Origin: CAZIKF01 sp964539825
Lineage (GTDB): Bacteria > Muiribacteriota > UBA6191
NCBI GenBank assembly: GCA_964539825.1
Contig: CAZIKF010000025.1
Location: 6,816-70,815 of the forward strand
DNA length: 64,000 bases
Direction of reading: 5' to 3'
In this document: one piece after another, positions 27,895 to 38,093 of the stretch
How positions within the stretch are numbered: position 1 is the first letter of the stretch
Layout: each line of letters starts with the position of its first letter
The notes under the pieces: generated by a model
What the model saw: only the letters and a program-made list of their open reading frames with translations
Told to the model about the DNA's origin: nothing
The model's database searches: none
Made by a program: the position numbers and the translations under genes

Positions 27895-28977
27895 CTATTT
27901 CCCTGGCTCCACCTTGATGTTTGCTTCACCTGTTTCTCGGGCTGTAGTCCCTGAAGAGAGTCCCTTTTTACCCTGGGCCTCATAAAGCACCTCAAGATAT
28001 TCTTCAAATGGACCTAATCCAGCCTCTTTTCGACGCTCATCCACCTCTTCAAATTTTTCAATGGGAAGAGGCACAATATTACCCTTGGGATCAACTTGAT
28101 ACTGTGTCCCATAGAGCTGACGTTCCCCCTCTAAAACCCGGATTCGATCTACCAGGTAAGCAATTTCAGAGGGTTCAGTATCCTTGTCACTTTGCAAAAG
28201 CTCCAATGCCTTTATTTGAAATTCACGGTCAAAGTCTGCCTGGAGAGCCAAAAGCCAACTAGCATGAGATGCGCGAGCTCCGACCTTTGATGCACTTGGC
28301 CACCCAATCGCGTTAATGACTCTCTTCAATGTACCCAGGTGGGCTTTGGACTGCTCGGGATCAGGAGATCGTTTTCCCTGTTTTATTTCACTCTCAATTG
28401 CCGCGATTCGGACTAGTTCAGCGGCAATGGCGATAGTCTGCTTTTTTGCATTTAATCGTGAGATCCAATCGGGAAGAGAAAAAATCTCTGGTTTCGGCCT
28501 TTGTTCTCCCTGAACCAGAAGCCTTCCCCGTAAAGCCGCCTGATCAAACCTGAGCCCAAAATACCCGAGGGTATTCTGCAGCTCGGTAAGTACTCCGTCC
28601 AGAATCTCAAATACTGTATTTTCCTCAATGGAAAGATTCTTCGAGGGAAGCAATATAAGGCTTAGTTCAAGACCTTCTTCATCCACAGTTCCTGGATGAA
28701 GTACAGTCTTTACTCCCAGGGCTTTTCCAGCCAGGTAATTTGAAAGCGTTCGATGAGTGCAATAACGAGCAAGGTTGGTCTGAATGAGATTTCTTAGAAT
28801 TCCCTGGTGAAGACTCCTCAGGGAGAGAGACTGCGCTTCTGATAAGGACCGAATCAAGGTATCTGCTGAACCTTCTGGTGAGACACCCTGAGTTGAAACA
28901 ATTAAAACCAAGAATAATGCAAGATAGTACCTTGGAATTATTACTTCTGAATTCTGAAATTTTTTAAGAATTTTCAT
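27895..28977 (-). CDS. DUF6624-domain membrane-anchored protein
   Basis: About 360 residues from ATG 28977; longer starts at 29013 or 29019 would overlap the preceding gene. A hydrophobic segment near residues 17-34 is a signal or anchor. The C-terminal ~140 residues carry the DUF6624 pattern: IGWPSASKVGARASHASWLLALQ, a D-x-E-F-Q helix, and DRIRVLEGERQLYGTQY. That domain is of unknown function and often secreted. It follows the giant repeat gene at once on the same strand, so the two are probably cotranscribed. Confidence 0.65.
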   Translation of the reverse strand: MKILKKFQNSEVIIPRYYLALFLVLIVSTQGVSPEGSADTLIRSLSEAQSLSLRSLHQGILRNLIQTNLARYCTHRTLSNYLAGKALGVKTVLHPGTVDEEGLELSLILLPSKNLSIEENTVFEILDGVLTELQNTLGYFGLRFDQAALRGRLLVQGEQRPKPEIFSLPDWISRLNAKKQTIAIAAELVRIAAIESEIKQGKRSPDPEQSKAHLGTLKRVINAIGWPSASKVGARASHASWLLALQADFDREFQIKALELLQSDKDTEPSEIAYLVDRIRVLEGERQLYGTQYQVDPKGNIVPLPIEKFEEVDERRKEAGLGPFEEYLEVLYEAQGKKGLSSGTTARETGEANIKVEPGK

Positions 28978-29002
28978 AAGCCCACTCAGCCCTCTCCATA
29001 GC

Positions 29003-32000
29003 TCAATAACCATCTTCAATGAACACTCCGCGCTCCTTCATAAACTTTAGAGTCCGGATTGCTCTCTGGTCTTTTTGTAAAGCCGCCTTACGATACCATT
29101 GAATAGCGCTTTCCTCGCTTTTTTGAATACCTTTTCCAAATTCATACATCATGCCCAGGTTTGTCTGTGCCGCCGCGTGCCCTTGAATAGCCGCCTTTTC
29201 ATACCAGGAAGTTGCCTGGGAATAATCTCGATTCACTCCCCGGCCAAGCTCATATAGGGTTCCCAGAGAAACTTGCGCTTCAGCATGATCCTGGATGGCT
29301 GCCTTGCGATACCACTCTACAGCCTTAGCCTCATCCTTGATCACTCCAACCCCCTTCTCCAACACCTTACCCAAGTTAGTCTGGGCTGAAGAGTAACCGG
29401 TGTTGGCTGCCATTTGAAACCATTGAAAAGCTTCTTCAGAATTACGATCTATACCCATTCCTCTAAGATAGGCCATCCCCAGTCGGTTTTGCCCCTCAGG
29501 ATTCCCTGACTGAGCAGATTTCTGGAACCAGGAGTAGGCTTCTTCAGGATTGGACTTCGTTTCCCACTCTCCCTTTTCCAACATTACCCCAATCACGCAT
29601 TGGGCTGTGGCATCCCCTTTTTCCGCTTCTTCCAAAAACCAAGTTTTTAGGGCGACACCAGCACCCGGACCCGAAGTTTTGGGAGATCCTCTGGCGATCA
29701 GGCAACCCGGAAACTCTACTCCATTCCTCATGGATTGTTCAAACCAGTCAACAGCCTTTGTCCAGGATTTTTCAACCCCTATGCCATGCCCGTATAGAAC
29801 ACCAAGGTGAACCTGAGAAGAAGTATCTCCCCGTCTTCCTGCCTGAGCGAACCAGGAAACTGCTCTGGAAGAATTCACCTCAACACCGTTTCCCAGAAAA
29901 TATCGCTCTCCAAGGATGATCTGTGACAGAAGATAGCCAGATTCAGCCGAATGCTCATACCAGTAGATAGGATTTGAGGGCTTCAGGTCCGAATCGGGAT
30001 AAACGTCGAGAACTTTTCCCACCAGGTACTGAGCCTGGGGATAGCCTAATTCGGCAGCCTTCAAATACCACTTCAATGCCTTGGACACATCCTTGAATAC
30101 TGCCATTCCCTGTTCATGAAGCTGTCCAATCCTGGTCATTGCTTCCAAATCACCCTGCTCTGCGGCGGCTTCCAGCCACTTCCAGGCCCTGTCCAGATCT
30201 CCTCTTCCCCGGGGAGAATTAAGGTAAAGAAAAGCCAGGGTCCTCTGTGCCAATGACAATCCTCTTTCCGCCGCACGGGTTAAAAGCTCCCTGGCCCGGT
30301 TCGCATTCTTTGAAAAGCGGATCCCTTCCATGAAATGGTATCCCAGGCATACCTGGGCCATGGGATTATCTTTGTCTGACTGCGCTATCATCCACTCTTC
30401 GGAAAGATAACCATATCTTAACGCATTCAAATTCTGCCTGGCGGCAGCTAAAACTATTTCGAGATCCCGCCTGGCTTTTCTCGGGGCAAATCTGAGCCCT
30501 TCTCCGTTTGAGTTCACCGCTGTCAAAATCAGGTCCCGATCAGAGCGTAGATCAACCGGGACAAATTCAAGGGATAAGCCATTCTGCTCAAGGGCTGTCA
30601 ACAAAAGCTGCCTATCCTTTCTTAACTCCTCATCGACAAACTCCAATGCCAATCCTTGCTTCTCAAGGATCTTCGCAACCACGCGCCGATCCCTCCATAG
30701 TGACGAGTCCATCGAGAGAAATGCCCTGAAATTCTGCTCAATAGCCACAAGGACAACATCTGGTTCCCGACGAAACTTTTCGCTAAGATTCTCTAGCTGG
30801 AGACCATCCATCCTTAGCATTTGAATGGCCAGGTCCCGATGTTCATACAAATCAGGATCCAAAAAAATCCAGGCCGAAGGGTCATTCTGAAGAGCAAGAG
30901 ACGCTATGGATCGGTCTTTCTTATATCTTTCCGTCGCAAACTGCAGAGCCTTACCATTTTGCATGATCGCTACCTTTACGAGCCGATCCTCATCCCGTAG
31001 ATCTTTGTCCAGGTACTCTAATAGGAGACCGTCTTTGGTAAGTAGGTGCATACAGATTTCACGATCTTTCCAAAATTCAGGATCCATAAACTGATATGCC
31101 TGGTAGTTTTGAATCGCTGCCTTAAGAACCAGGGATCTCTTCTTTTTGAGATTTTCTGAAGCATGTTTCAGCAGCATGCCATCATGTTCCACCAGTTTTG
31201 ATACGATTACCCCATCTCGGTAGAAAATGGGATCCATGAACCGGTAAGCATTGTAGTCCTGGTTAATGGCCATCATAACCAATCTCTTGTCACGACGAAG
31301 TTCAGGAGCAGCATACTGAAGAAACATTCCATTCATGGAAACGCCTCTTACAAGAGTCTCCCGATCCAGGCGGGCTAAGGCTGGTGAAAATGCCAGGATG
31401 CCCCCATCGATTCCCGCCAACTCTCTAATGATTTCAATATCAAAGATCTCTGGAACTTTTTTTTCTGTGCGAATCCACTGAAGCGCATCTTCAAAGCGAA
31501 AGGGAAAGGCACAGATTAAATCCTTAGCTCGATTAAGGGCCACTGCACCAAAGTTTTTGCAATACACTTCCAGTTCCTGCCCATAGCGCAAGGGATCAAC
31601 TCTCTGCCAACGGGTTAGAAGCTGCCAGCCCAAAAATTCAATCACATCATCCCTGAATCCATCTTTCTTAATAAAAGACGGTAGTAGAAATTCAGAGGAT
31701 TCAGGACTTGGAAGAGCTCTGGTCGTGGGACCTACAGCCGCAGCACTAGATTTTCTCCTTACAGCTTCTTCAAATTCCTCCCAGGTAACGGAATTTTTGT
31801 GCCAGAAAACAATTTCTTTCTTCTCTAAATCAATTGATTTTGAATAACTAACTCCCTCCTGCCTGTGTGTCCAGTGATTGCCAGTGGTAACCAGGTTCTT
31901 AACCGCAGTATCGAGGTATTTTGTTGAGGCTGGAGACTCGACCGGGGTGTATCCTGGATGAGCAAAGACAATAGCGAACTGCCAGAGTACCCATAAAGAT

Positions 32001-34351
32001 GCCAGAACACCTAACTGGTTCAGGGGAATTTTGGATCGGTTTGGTTCCTTAAATGTCGTGATTTCCCCAGGTAAAGAGGCTGCTTCACATGCCTTTTGGA
32101 GCTCCGACACGGATTCATGTATGTCAAAGTTATAGGTGCTCACCCTTAGCCTGGTTCCGCCCGGTATCTCCATCAAGGAGATTTTAAATGCCGTGGTGAG
32201 ATTAATGACGTCATAGTACAAAGTCATTCCAAGGACTTTACGGGTGAGAACCACATATTCGTCATTGTAGAAAAGGTGCAGCTTATTTCTTGAACGGGTC
32301 ATCTCCTTTCCAAGGTAAAGAGCCTTTAATCCCTGGGGTAAGTCCGTGACCCGGCTCTTTGAGTCAGGCAAATTATTCAAAGAAGAGACCTGGGCGACAA
32401 TCTGCTTCTTTTCGGGAGGATACTTGGTCCTCACAAAAAGAAGATAGAAAGTAAGCAGGCCACAAAGTGAAGGTAGTACTCCAGCGTAAGAATAGACCGC
32501 GTAATGACGAAAGAGGTAAGCCCCGGCGAGAAACAAGAGTCCAGGTTTGATGATATTAGCGGTAAATGGAAAACTCAAAAATCGAGTTGTCATGATTTTT
32601 AGCGCAATCCAGGGAAAGGCATAAAATGCCACAAGTGCAGCTAAAAAAGCCGTGAAGCTAACCGCGTATGCCTCAATACTTGCTTCAGCTGAATAGCTTA
32701 TATACATCGCGAAAAAAGCGATCGCCACCAGAATAGCTGGAATACTGAACAGTATAGAAGAGCTGATATGGGCTATTCCCGTGGCTGCCTGCCCCAGGCG
32801 CACTCCAAGCATATTGATAGGTAAAGATTGTCTGGCGCTGCCGGAAAAATAGCGTTTTCCAAAGAGATATCCATCGGCCACACCATAGAGAGGCAGCAGA
32901 CAATGAAATCCTCTCAACCGATCAAAACCGTAAATATAGGTGAAATTTGGAACAAACGGCAAATGTCGAACCAGGGATATATAGGTGTAGTCATTGTCAT
33001 CCTGGTAAAGAAAGAGCGGTTTATCTGATTCATTCACGGCAAGGTGATAGATTCTTCCAAAATTACAGATTTTCACAAAATGTGGATATGCCTCTGTGTA
33101 GGAAAGAACGTCGGATTGAAAACTCGCAAAGAGCATTAATCCGTTGATGTATGCCACAGGTACGAGTGCTATGACGAGAAAGAAAAAGGGCATCACCTTA
33201 CCCAGGTGTTCGAGGAAGATGCTTGGATCCGGAAGTCCAGCTACAATCCCTACCAAAATACCCTTCACCGCTGGACCTATATAACCAATATTATAAAAAC
33301 AAATGGAGAGTACCAACACTGAGGCCAGTAGTTGAATGAGCATGATTGTTCTTCCGTAATAACGGAAATAAATATCTTCGAAGACTCTCGAACGAAGAAC
33401 CCCCAAGAACTTCGCACATTCCAGGTCCTCCCCACAGCTTTCCAAAAGATGTGACGCGAAAACCATTTGAAAACGGCTTTCCCATGCCCTGGCAAGATCC
33501 CTGAGGGATTGCTGCTTAGCCAGGTCGTCGAGGTTCTCATGTTCCGGTAAGCCAAGCCAATGTTCAAAACATTCCTCGGCTGTCTTAGCGCGGCAATCTA
33601 AAAAAAAGCCTTCATAATCGATGAGGTTCTGTGAAGTCCCTGACTTCTTAGCCTTTTCCAGGAATTCCCGAGCTAATTTCTCTTCGTCCATTTCAGCGCA
33701 TACACGTTCTAAGAGAATGTACCTGAGGTCATAATCAAGAGGAGTCGAATAATCAAGCAGGAGTCGTTTCGCATCGCTCAGTGCGCCCATTTCTCTGAAC
33801 TTAAGAACCTTTTGAACCGCCTTTTTTGAGACTCCTCCTACACCGAAATCAATAGTGGAGATCCAATCGGTACTCCATTTTTGAAGAGAAGGTTCCCCTG
33901 TGGTCTCCCCGGGGGTCACCGGGTCAATTTCCTGGGCTTCCCGCGCGACATTTTGCGGAGATTTTGATGGTGCCTTCTCGTCTAAGATCTTTGGTTTGGC
34001 AGCAGGGAGCGTGGACTGAAAAAGTTTAGAATCCACTCCAAGAATCCGGCCAACTCTCTCAAGAATCCCTTTAATGACTTTTGGCTCAAACCCCTTTTCA
34101 GTCAGGGATTCATGCAGACTGCTAAAGTACCTCGCCATATCCAGGGCGCCTTCACGTTCATTTCCCTTGATCTGCCTGAGAACTTGCTGGTGGATTTGGG
34201 TAACTTTCGATTTTTCCACCTTGAGAGCACTAAAAAGTTTTTGGAAAACCTCCTTTTCAGCCGGTTCAATCTTGCCGTCTCGCAAGATTTCTTCAAGGAG
34301 GGTTTTTAGAATGATCTCAGCAATTTCATTGCGGGTGTTCTCATCCATCAC
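29003..34351 (-). CDS. Giant TerB-like / membrane / DUF4116 / SEL1-repeat protein
   Basis: 1782 residues. Residues 1-120 are TerB-like helical (DGKIEPAEKEVFQKL). Residues ~150-330 are helical and soluble. Several membrane segments lie at ~330-420 and ~520-650. A soluble part follows, then ~7-8 DUF4116-like units (~990-1340; wording such as LVMMAINQDYNAYRFMDP and DRRVVAKILEKQGLALEFV). About 12 SEL1 repeats of 36 residues end the protein (~1345-1770, with AQ-LG-Y-GxG and A-xWY-KAA). SEL1 and DUF4116 bind partners; membrane and TerB parts suggest a sensor or scaffold. I know no described protein with this order. It overlaps the next downstream gene's longer reading by 17 bp. Confidence 0.7.
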   Translation of the reverse strand: MMDENTRNEIAEIILKTLLEEILRDGKIEPAEKEVFQKLFSALKVEKSKVTQIHQQVLRQIKGNEREGALDMARYFSSLHESLTEKGFEPKVIKGILERVGRILGVDSKLFQSTLPAAKPKILDEKAPSKSPQNVAREAQEIDPVTPGETTGEPSLQKWSTDWISTIDFGVGGVSKKAVQKVLKFREMGALSDAKRLLLDYSTPLDYDLRYILLERVCAEMDEEKLAREFLEKAKKSGTSQNLIDYEGFFLDCRAKTAEECFEHWLGLPEHENLDDLAKQQSLRDLARAWESRFQMVFASHLLESCGEDLECAKFLGVLRSRVFEDIYFRYYGRTIMLIQLLASVLVLSICFYNIGYIGPAVKGILVGIVAGLPDPSIFLEHLGKVMPFFFLVIALVPVAYINGLMLFASFQSDVLSYTEAYPHFVKICNFGRIYHLAVNESDKPLFLYQDDNDYTYISLVRHLPFVPNFTYIYGFDRLRGFHCLLPLYGVADGYLFGKRYFSGSARQSLPINMLGVRLGQAATGIAHISSSILFSIPAILVAIAFFAMYISYSAEASIEAYAVSFTAFLAALVAFYAFPWIALKIMTTRFLSFPFTANIIKPGLLFLAGAYLFRHYAVYSYAGVLPSLCGLLTFYLLFVRTKYPPEKKQIVAQVSSLNNLPDSKSRVTDLPQGLKALYLGKEMTRSRNKLHLFYNDEYVVLTRKVLGMTLYYDVINLTTAFKISLMEIPGGTRLRVSTYNFDIHESVSELQKACEAASLPGEITTFKEPNRSKIPLNQLGVLASLWVLWQFAIVFAHPGYTPVESPASTKYLDTAVKNLVTTGNHWTHRQEGVSYSKSIDLEKKEIVFWHKNSVTWEEFEEAVRRKSSAAAVGPTTRALPSPESSEFLLPSFIKKDGFRDDVIEFLGWQLLTRWQRVDPLRYGQELEVYCKNFGAVALNRAKDLICAFPFRFEDALQWIRTEKKVPEIFDIEIIRELAGIDGGILAFSPALARLDRETLVRGVSMNGMFLQYAAPELRRDKRLVMMAINQDYNAYRFMDPIFYRDGVIVSKLVEHDGMLLKHASENLKKKRSLVLKAAIQNYQAYQFMDPEFWKDREICMHLLTKDGLLLEYLDKDLRDEDRLVKVAIMQNGKALQFATERYKKDRSIASLALQNDPSAWIFLDPDLYEHRDLAIQMLRMDGLQLENLSEKFRREPDVVLVAIEQNFRAFLSMDSSLWRDRRVVAKILEKQGLALEFVDEELRKDRQLLLTALEQNGLSLEFVPVDLRSDRDLILTAVNSNGEGLRFAPRKARRDLEIVLAAARQNLNALRYGYLSEEWMIAQSDKDNPMAQVCLGYHFMEGIRFSKNANRARELLTRAAERGLSLAQRTLAFLYLNSPRGRGDLDRAWKWLEAAAEQGDLEAMTRIGQLHEQGMAVFKDVSKALKWYLKAAELGYPQAQYLVGKVLDVYPDSDLKPSNPIYWYEHSAESGYLLSQIILGERYFLGNGVEVNSSRAVSWFAQAGRRGDTSSQVHLGVLYGHGIGVEKSWTKAVDWFEQSMRNGVEFPGCLIARGSPKTSGPGAGVALKTWFLEEAEKGDATAQCVIGVMLEKGEWETKSNPEEAYSWFQKSAQSGNPEGQNRLGMAYLRGMGIDRNSEEAFQWFQMAANTGYSSAQTNLGKVLEKGVGVIKDEAKAVEWYRKAAIQDHAEAQVSLGTLYELGRGVNRDYSQATSWYEKAAIQGHAAAQTNLGMMYEFGKGIQKSEESAIQWYRKAALQKDQRAIRTLKFMKERGVFIEDGY

Positions 34352-34425
34352 TCTTCCTCAAATGTTGGAATCTGACCCATGGAGTGTTGTATGAATTCAC
34401 CCGCATATACAGTGTGGGTGAGCCT

Positions 34426-36489
34426 TCACTGTTCTGTAGAAAGCCTTTGGATGGATAGGATGAAATCGAGAGTTTGATGAGAGATAAAGCCCCTGGAAAG
34501 CAGAATCTCACCCAGTGGCTGGTGCTTTCCATGATCGCGGAATACCGCCTCCTGAACTCGAAGACCTTCCTTTAGCTGTCGTTGGTCAATCAACGCGAAT
34601 TTGAGTGCGATGGAGCCAATGAGATAGGAGTCCTTACGAAAGTACAAATGCTCCTGAAGATCTAAACATCTCTTCAATTCATTGGGGCCGATATAACCTA
34701 ACTCATAGAGCATTGCACCGAGTTTTATTCCCTTATCTCGAGTCTGAACTTCCAAAGCGTGATTGAGCTGTTCATCTGTGATGAGAGCCTTAGCCAGAAG
34801 AATACCGCCTAATTTGAAGTTTTCCTTTTGCATCAGGTAGGTGTCATCACGCTGATGTTCAAGAACTCCTACCAGGTTATCTTCCAAGAACTCTAGTTCA
34901 AAGGCCTCCTTCTCCGTTAAACCCAGCCTCTTTCTCTGGATCTCTAAAAAACGCCTTTCATCAGGGGTTACAACCTTGTCGGTATACACAATATTAAGAT
35001 ATCCAAGATACTCAGAGAACAGCTTTCGGCGGTTTATAATCCTGAAATCTTCCTCTGTATTGATTCCGAATTGGTCTAGCCCCTCCTGCAAAATAGGATT
35101 TTGAAAATCAATCCGGGCTATCTGCACCAGAATCTCAGTCAGAGACTCTTTATCATCTTTATTAAACAACTCTCTTGCCTTGGCAATCCATGTCTTTAGT
35201 TCCAATTCCCAGGTCTCGGTATTTCTTAATCCCAAGGTTCTCGCAAGTTCCTGGAGCGTGAACCGCTCCATATCCTGGAGAAAATTCGACTGGGTAAGCT
35301 CTTCAAAAAGTTCTCGATAAGAATTTTTCCTTTTGGAGGCTTCTTGATCATCTGAAATTCCAAGCTCCTGTTTCACCTTTTCTTCGATTACTCTTAGCCG
35401 TTCCATACCAATATTGAAGACCTTATGCATGATCTGAAGAGCCTGCTCCTCCTTTTCATCCACAATACCCATGGCCCAATAACTGTATATTTTTCGATAA
35501 TAGAGTTCCTCATTTTCATTGATAAAAGTGATATCCGTCGGCTTTGACCAGTGATTCTGGAACCATTCGGAAAACTGCTTATCCTTTAGCACATGATCGC
35601 AGTGGTAGTTACTAAAACGCCCATGACCGGCATGAAAACTGGAGTAGAAGTAGAGACTGGTCTCCTTACAATCAACCTCGTTACATTCAAACTGGACCAA
35701 AAAAGGCGACAGTTCCAGGATTTGAGAATAGGAGTCCTCGGCATCCTCCTTCATTAAAAAGACGGAACCGATACGGGAGCGATTTGCAACGGACTGTGAG
35801 CAGGCAAGATAAGTCTGCCCATAATGGACTCGAAAGAAACCCTTAACCTTCTTCCCATCTGCAACATAGGATTCAAGGGTACCTATTTTGTATTCAAACA
35901 GGGGGCTGAGCTCTGCTAGAAGGTAGGCTATGGTCTCTCTAAGATAAACATTTCCCAATTCCACCCTGCTTCGGGAGCGATCAAGGTCCTGGCTGCTGAT
36001 TCTCTCTTCATAAGCGATCAGTATTTCCAAAATCTCCTGATTGGAGCTGCATTGGAATTCATCTTGTTCAAAATCCTTCTTAAAGGCTTCAATGGTTTCC
36101 GCCATCGCTGAAGAGGAATCCAATTGCCTGCTTAAAAATTCAGAGAGAATGGTGGCGATCTCAATTTTGTCCTCAGACTCCTTTTCAAACAGGTTCAGAA
36201 ATTCTTCATTTTCACCACGAACTAAGACTTTTAACCAGATTGCGGATGTGGGAGTAGAAAAGCGTAACAGCGCAGATGTGAGTAGGTCGGATGCCTCCTT
36301 TGAATCACAGGAGCGCAGCAGCGAGATTTTTAATGTTGCCAGGTACCTGACTAACGAACTTGCAACATCCAGGTAAAGGCGATTGATATTCATGGAGTTC
36401 TCTAATAACTCCGATTCCCGAATCCGCGTAGATAGCGTGGCTAAAAAGGGAGGGAAAAGAAGGAGATTATTTCGATCTAGAAGCCCCAT
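34426..36489 (-). CDS. TerB-like and MshEN-like repeat protein, unknown function
   Basis: 687 residues without membrane segments. The N-terminal half is an uncharacterised mixed domain. Around residue 480-510 a TerB-like helix pair (KVVTPDERRFLEIQRKRLGLTEKE) echoes the module of the giant protein downstream. Residues ~550-685 are three ~50-residue repeats (LGGILLAKALITDEQLNHAL, LGAMLYELGYIGPNELKRCL, LGEILLSRGFISHQTLDFIL) typical of MshEN domains, which bind c-di-GMP in type IV/II ATPases. The adjacent gene (75 bp) shares the TerB module, so they may interact. No Walker A, so it is not an ATPase. Confidence 0.6.
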   Translation of the reverse strand: MGLLDRNNLLLFPPFLATLSTRIRESELLENSMNINRLYLDVASSLVRYLATLKISLLRSCDSKEASDLLTSALLRFSTPTSAIWLKVLVRGENEEFLNLFEKESEDKIEIATILSEFLSRQLDSSSAMAETIEAFKKDFEQDEFQCSSNQEILEILIAYEERISSQDLDRSRSRVELGNVYLRETIAYLLAELSPLFEYKIGTLESYVADGKKVKGFFRVHYGQTYLACSQSVANRSRIGSVFLMKEDAEDSYSQILELSPFLVQFECNEVDCKETSLYFYSSFHAGHGRFSNYHCDHVLKDKQFSEWFQNHWSKPTDITFINENEELYYRKIYSYWAMGIVDEKEEQALQIMHKVFNIGMERLRVIEEKVKQELGISDDQEASKRKNSYRELFEELTQSNFLQDMERFTLQELARTLGLRNTETWELELKTWIAKARELFNKDDKESLTEILVQIARIDFQNPILQEGLDQFGINTEEDFRIINRRKLFSEYLGYLNIVYTDKVVTPDERRFLEIQRKRLGLTEKEAFELEFLEDNLVGVLEHQRDDTYLMQKENFKLGGILLAKALITDEQLNHALEVQTRDKGIKLGAMLYELGYIGPNELKRCLDLQEHLYFRKDSYLIGSIALKFALIDQRQLKEGLRVQEAVFRDHGKHQPLGEILLSRGFISHQTLDFILSIQRLSTEQ

Positions 36490-36583
36490 TACAAGGTCCG
36501 ATTATACCGTTAATGAAGTGGTTATTAAAACTATGGTTTTAACAGGATTCTGAATTACCCCTTGTACTCGGTCTAGAAAGGAA

Positions 36584-38056
36584 TCAAGCCGGGTTAAATT
36601 CAGCGGTTGGAGTCGGTTCAGCTTCCAGTTCCTGGCACCTTTTAGCAACTCTATGAGCGCTTTTCATCCAAAATAGGATCAGAACCAATGAAAGAGCGAT
36701 TAGAGCACCGGAAGCTTTTGAGGATATTTGTATGAGGCTGTCGAGCCCCATTTTCGAGAATGCTGCCAGGGCACCTCCCATTCGAAAAACCGGACCTTCA
36801 ATCACCGGTTTGAAGCGCAGATTCGCCTCGAAATCGAGCGGAACAAACAAAAGCTCCTTGCCCGTATTATTCCAGGAATAATCAAAACCTCCGGTAAGGA
36901 TTTTCAAAAACTGCACCGTATCCAGGTGAATGGGGAAAAACAGGGCCAGAGATGAAAAAAAGTAGAGAACCGGAACAACCAGTAAAAGGATGGGAAGGCC
37001 AAGGGCTTGAATCAATCCCCCTTTTAGAATCAAAAGAAGGACCAGTCCCAGAATATTCTGATAGAGATAGACCTCGCCAAAAAAGATTCCCGTTCTTTGC
37101 TGAAGCCGATCCTGGAAGCGGGTGAATTCCGCCATGGGGTTTTCAGACCAAGATGGCGGCAGAAGAGAAAGACTCTTGTCGAGCATCTTCTGACGCCCCT
37201 CCCCCCCGGCATGTTTGATGCTTAAAACCACATTGACGAGGGTATCTCCCCTTTCCGATATCCCCATTTGATCTTCCTTGAAATATTCAGCAATGATCAC
37301 TTCCCTGGTAAGTTCCCTCTCGATCTTGGCGTTGGTGGTATAGTCAAAAACACTTCGACAGAATGTGAGAGAAAAAACCAGGATAGCTATGGTGAGCAAA
37401 TATCTGTTGGAGAAGAGATCCCCGAGCTTTCCCCTGGAAACCCGTGCGGCCTCAATCCCCGGTCTACTCTGCTCTTTAGCGGATATGGGCCTCGCCATTT
37501 CTAAGAAAAAATAAGCAAGGAGCAGCGTCAGGGTCGAGAACAACAAATTAGGCCCAAAAGCTCCCTGTTCAAAGATATGCAGTGAAATTCTAGAACCAAC
37601 CAGTGCCCCAAGAATCGCCCCCATCCAGATGAAAGCGTAGCTCTTTCTGCCTCCCTGCGCGGAAAAGCGCTGGTTCGTAACTCCCCACAATAGAGACAGA
37701 CATAGCAGAAAATAAACCGAGGCCCACAAACAAAATAAGATAATAACAAGTTTAGAAGGCTGGTTCAGAAATGCCCCAAAGACGAGATGGATGACTGCAA
37801 CAGCAGGAAAGGTCACACGCAAAACCCGTGTTCGATCAATGTGACTTAACACCTGGTGAAAAGCGTGGGTTAAGAGAAAGGAAGAACCAATGACCAGGAG
37901 ATGAAAAATCGGCAGAAAGTCGGCACCAAACTCCCTGAAATAGAGTGCTTCTCGAAGCGGCTTGATGAGGTAATAGGAGCTCAGGAGAGTGAAAAGAGCC
38001 AGAAAGGTAAAAAAGGCCTTCCTTCTCTCGTTTGAAGGTACTCCCAGAAATCCCAT
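36584..38056 (-). CDS. Npt1/Npt2-family nucleotide transporter-like membrane protein
   Basis: 490 residues with about 11-12 hydrophobic segments. The N-terminal SSYYLIKPLREALYFREFGADFLP is the hallmark of the ATP/ADP-translocase-like (Npt/Tlc) family, known from chlamydiae and rickettsiae for NTP exchange, but homologues in free-living bacteria have other or unknown substrates. A large central soluble loop (~255-320) is not usual. It is followed downstream on the same strand by the TerB/MshEN-like gene, after 95 bp. Confidence 0.7.
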   Translation of the reverse strand: MGFLGVPSNERRKAFFTFLALFTLLSSYYLIKPLREALYFREFGADFLPIFHLLVIGSSFLLTHAFHQVLSHIDRTRVLRVTFPAVAVIHLVFGAFLNQPSKLVIILFCLWASVYFLLCLSLLWGVTNQRFSAQGGRKSYAFIWMGAILGALVGSRISLHIFEQGAFGPNLLFSTLTLLLAYFFLEMARPISAKEQSRPGIEAARVSRGKLGDLFSNRYLLTIAILVFSLTFCRSVFDYTTNAKIERELTREVIIAEYFKEDQMGISERGDTLVNVVLSIKHAGGEGRQKMLDKSLSLLPPSWSENPMAEFTRFQDRLQQRTGIFFGEVYLYQNILGLVLLLILKGGLIQALGLPILLLVVPVLYFFSSLALFFPIHLDTVQFLKILTGGFDYSWNNTGKELLFVPLDFEANLRFKPVIEGPVFRMGGALAAFSKMGLDSLIQISSKASGALIALSLVLILFWMKSAHRVAKRCQELEAEPTPTAEFNPA

Positions 38057-38093
38057 GAAGGAGTCCAGGACTTTGAAACTGGAGGTTTTTATT

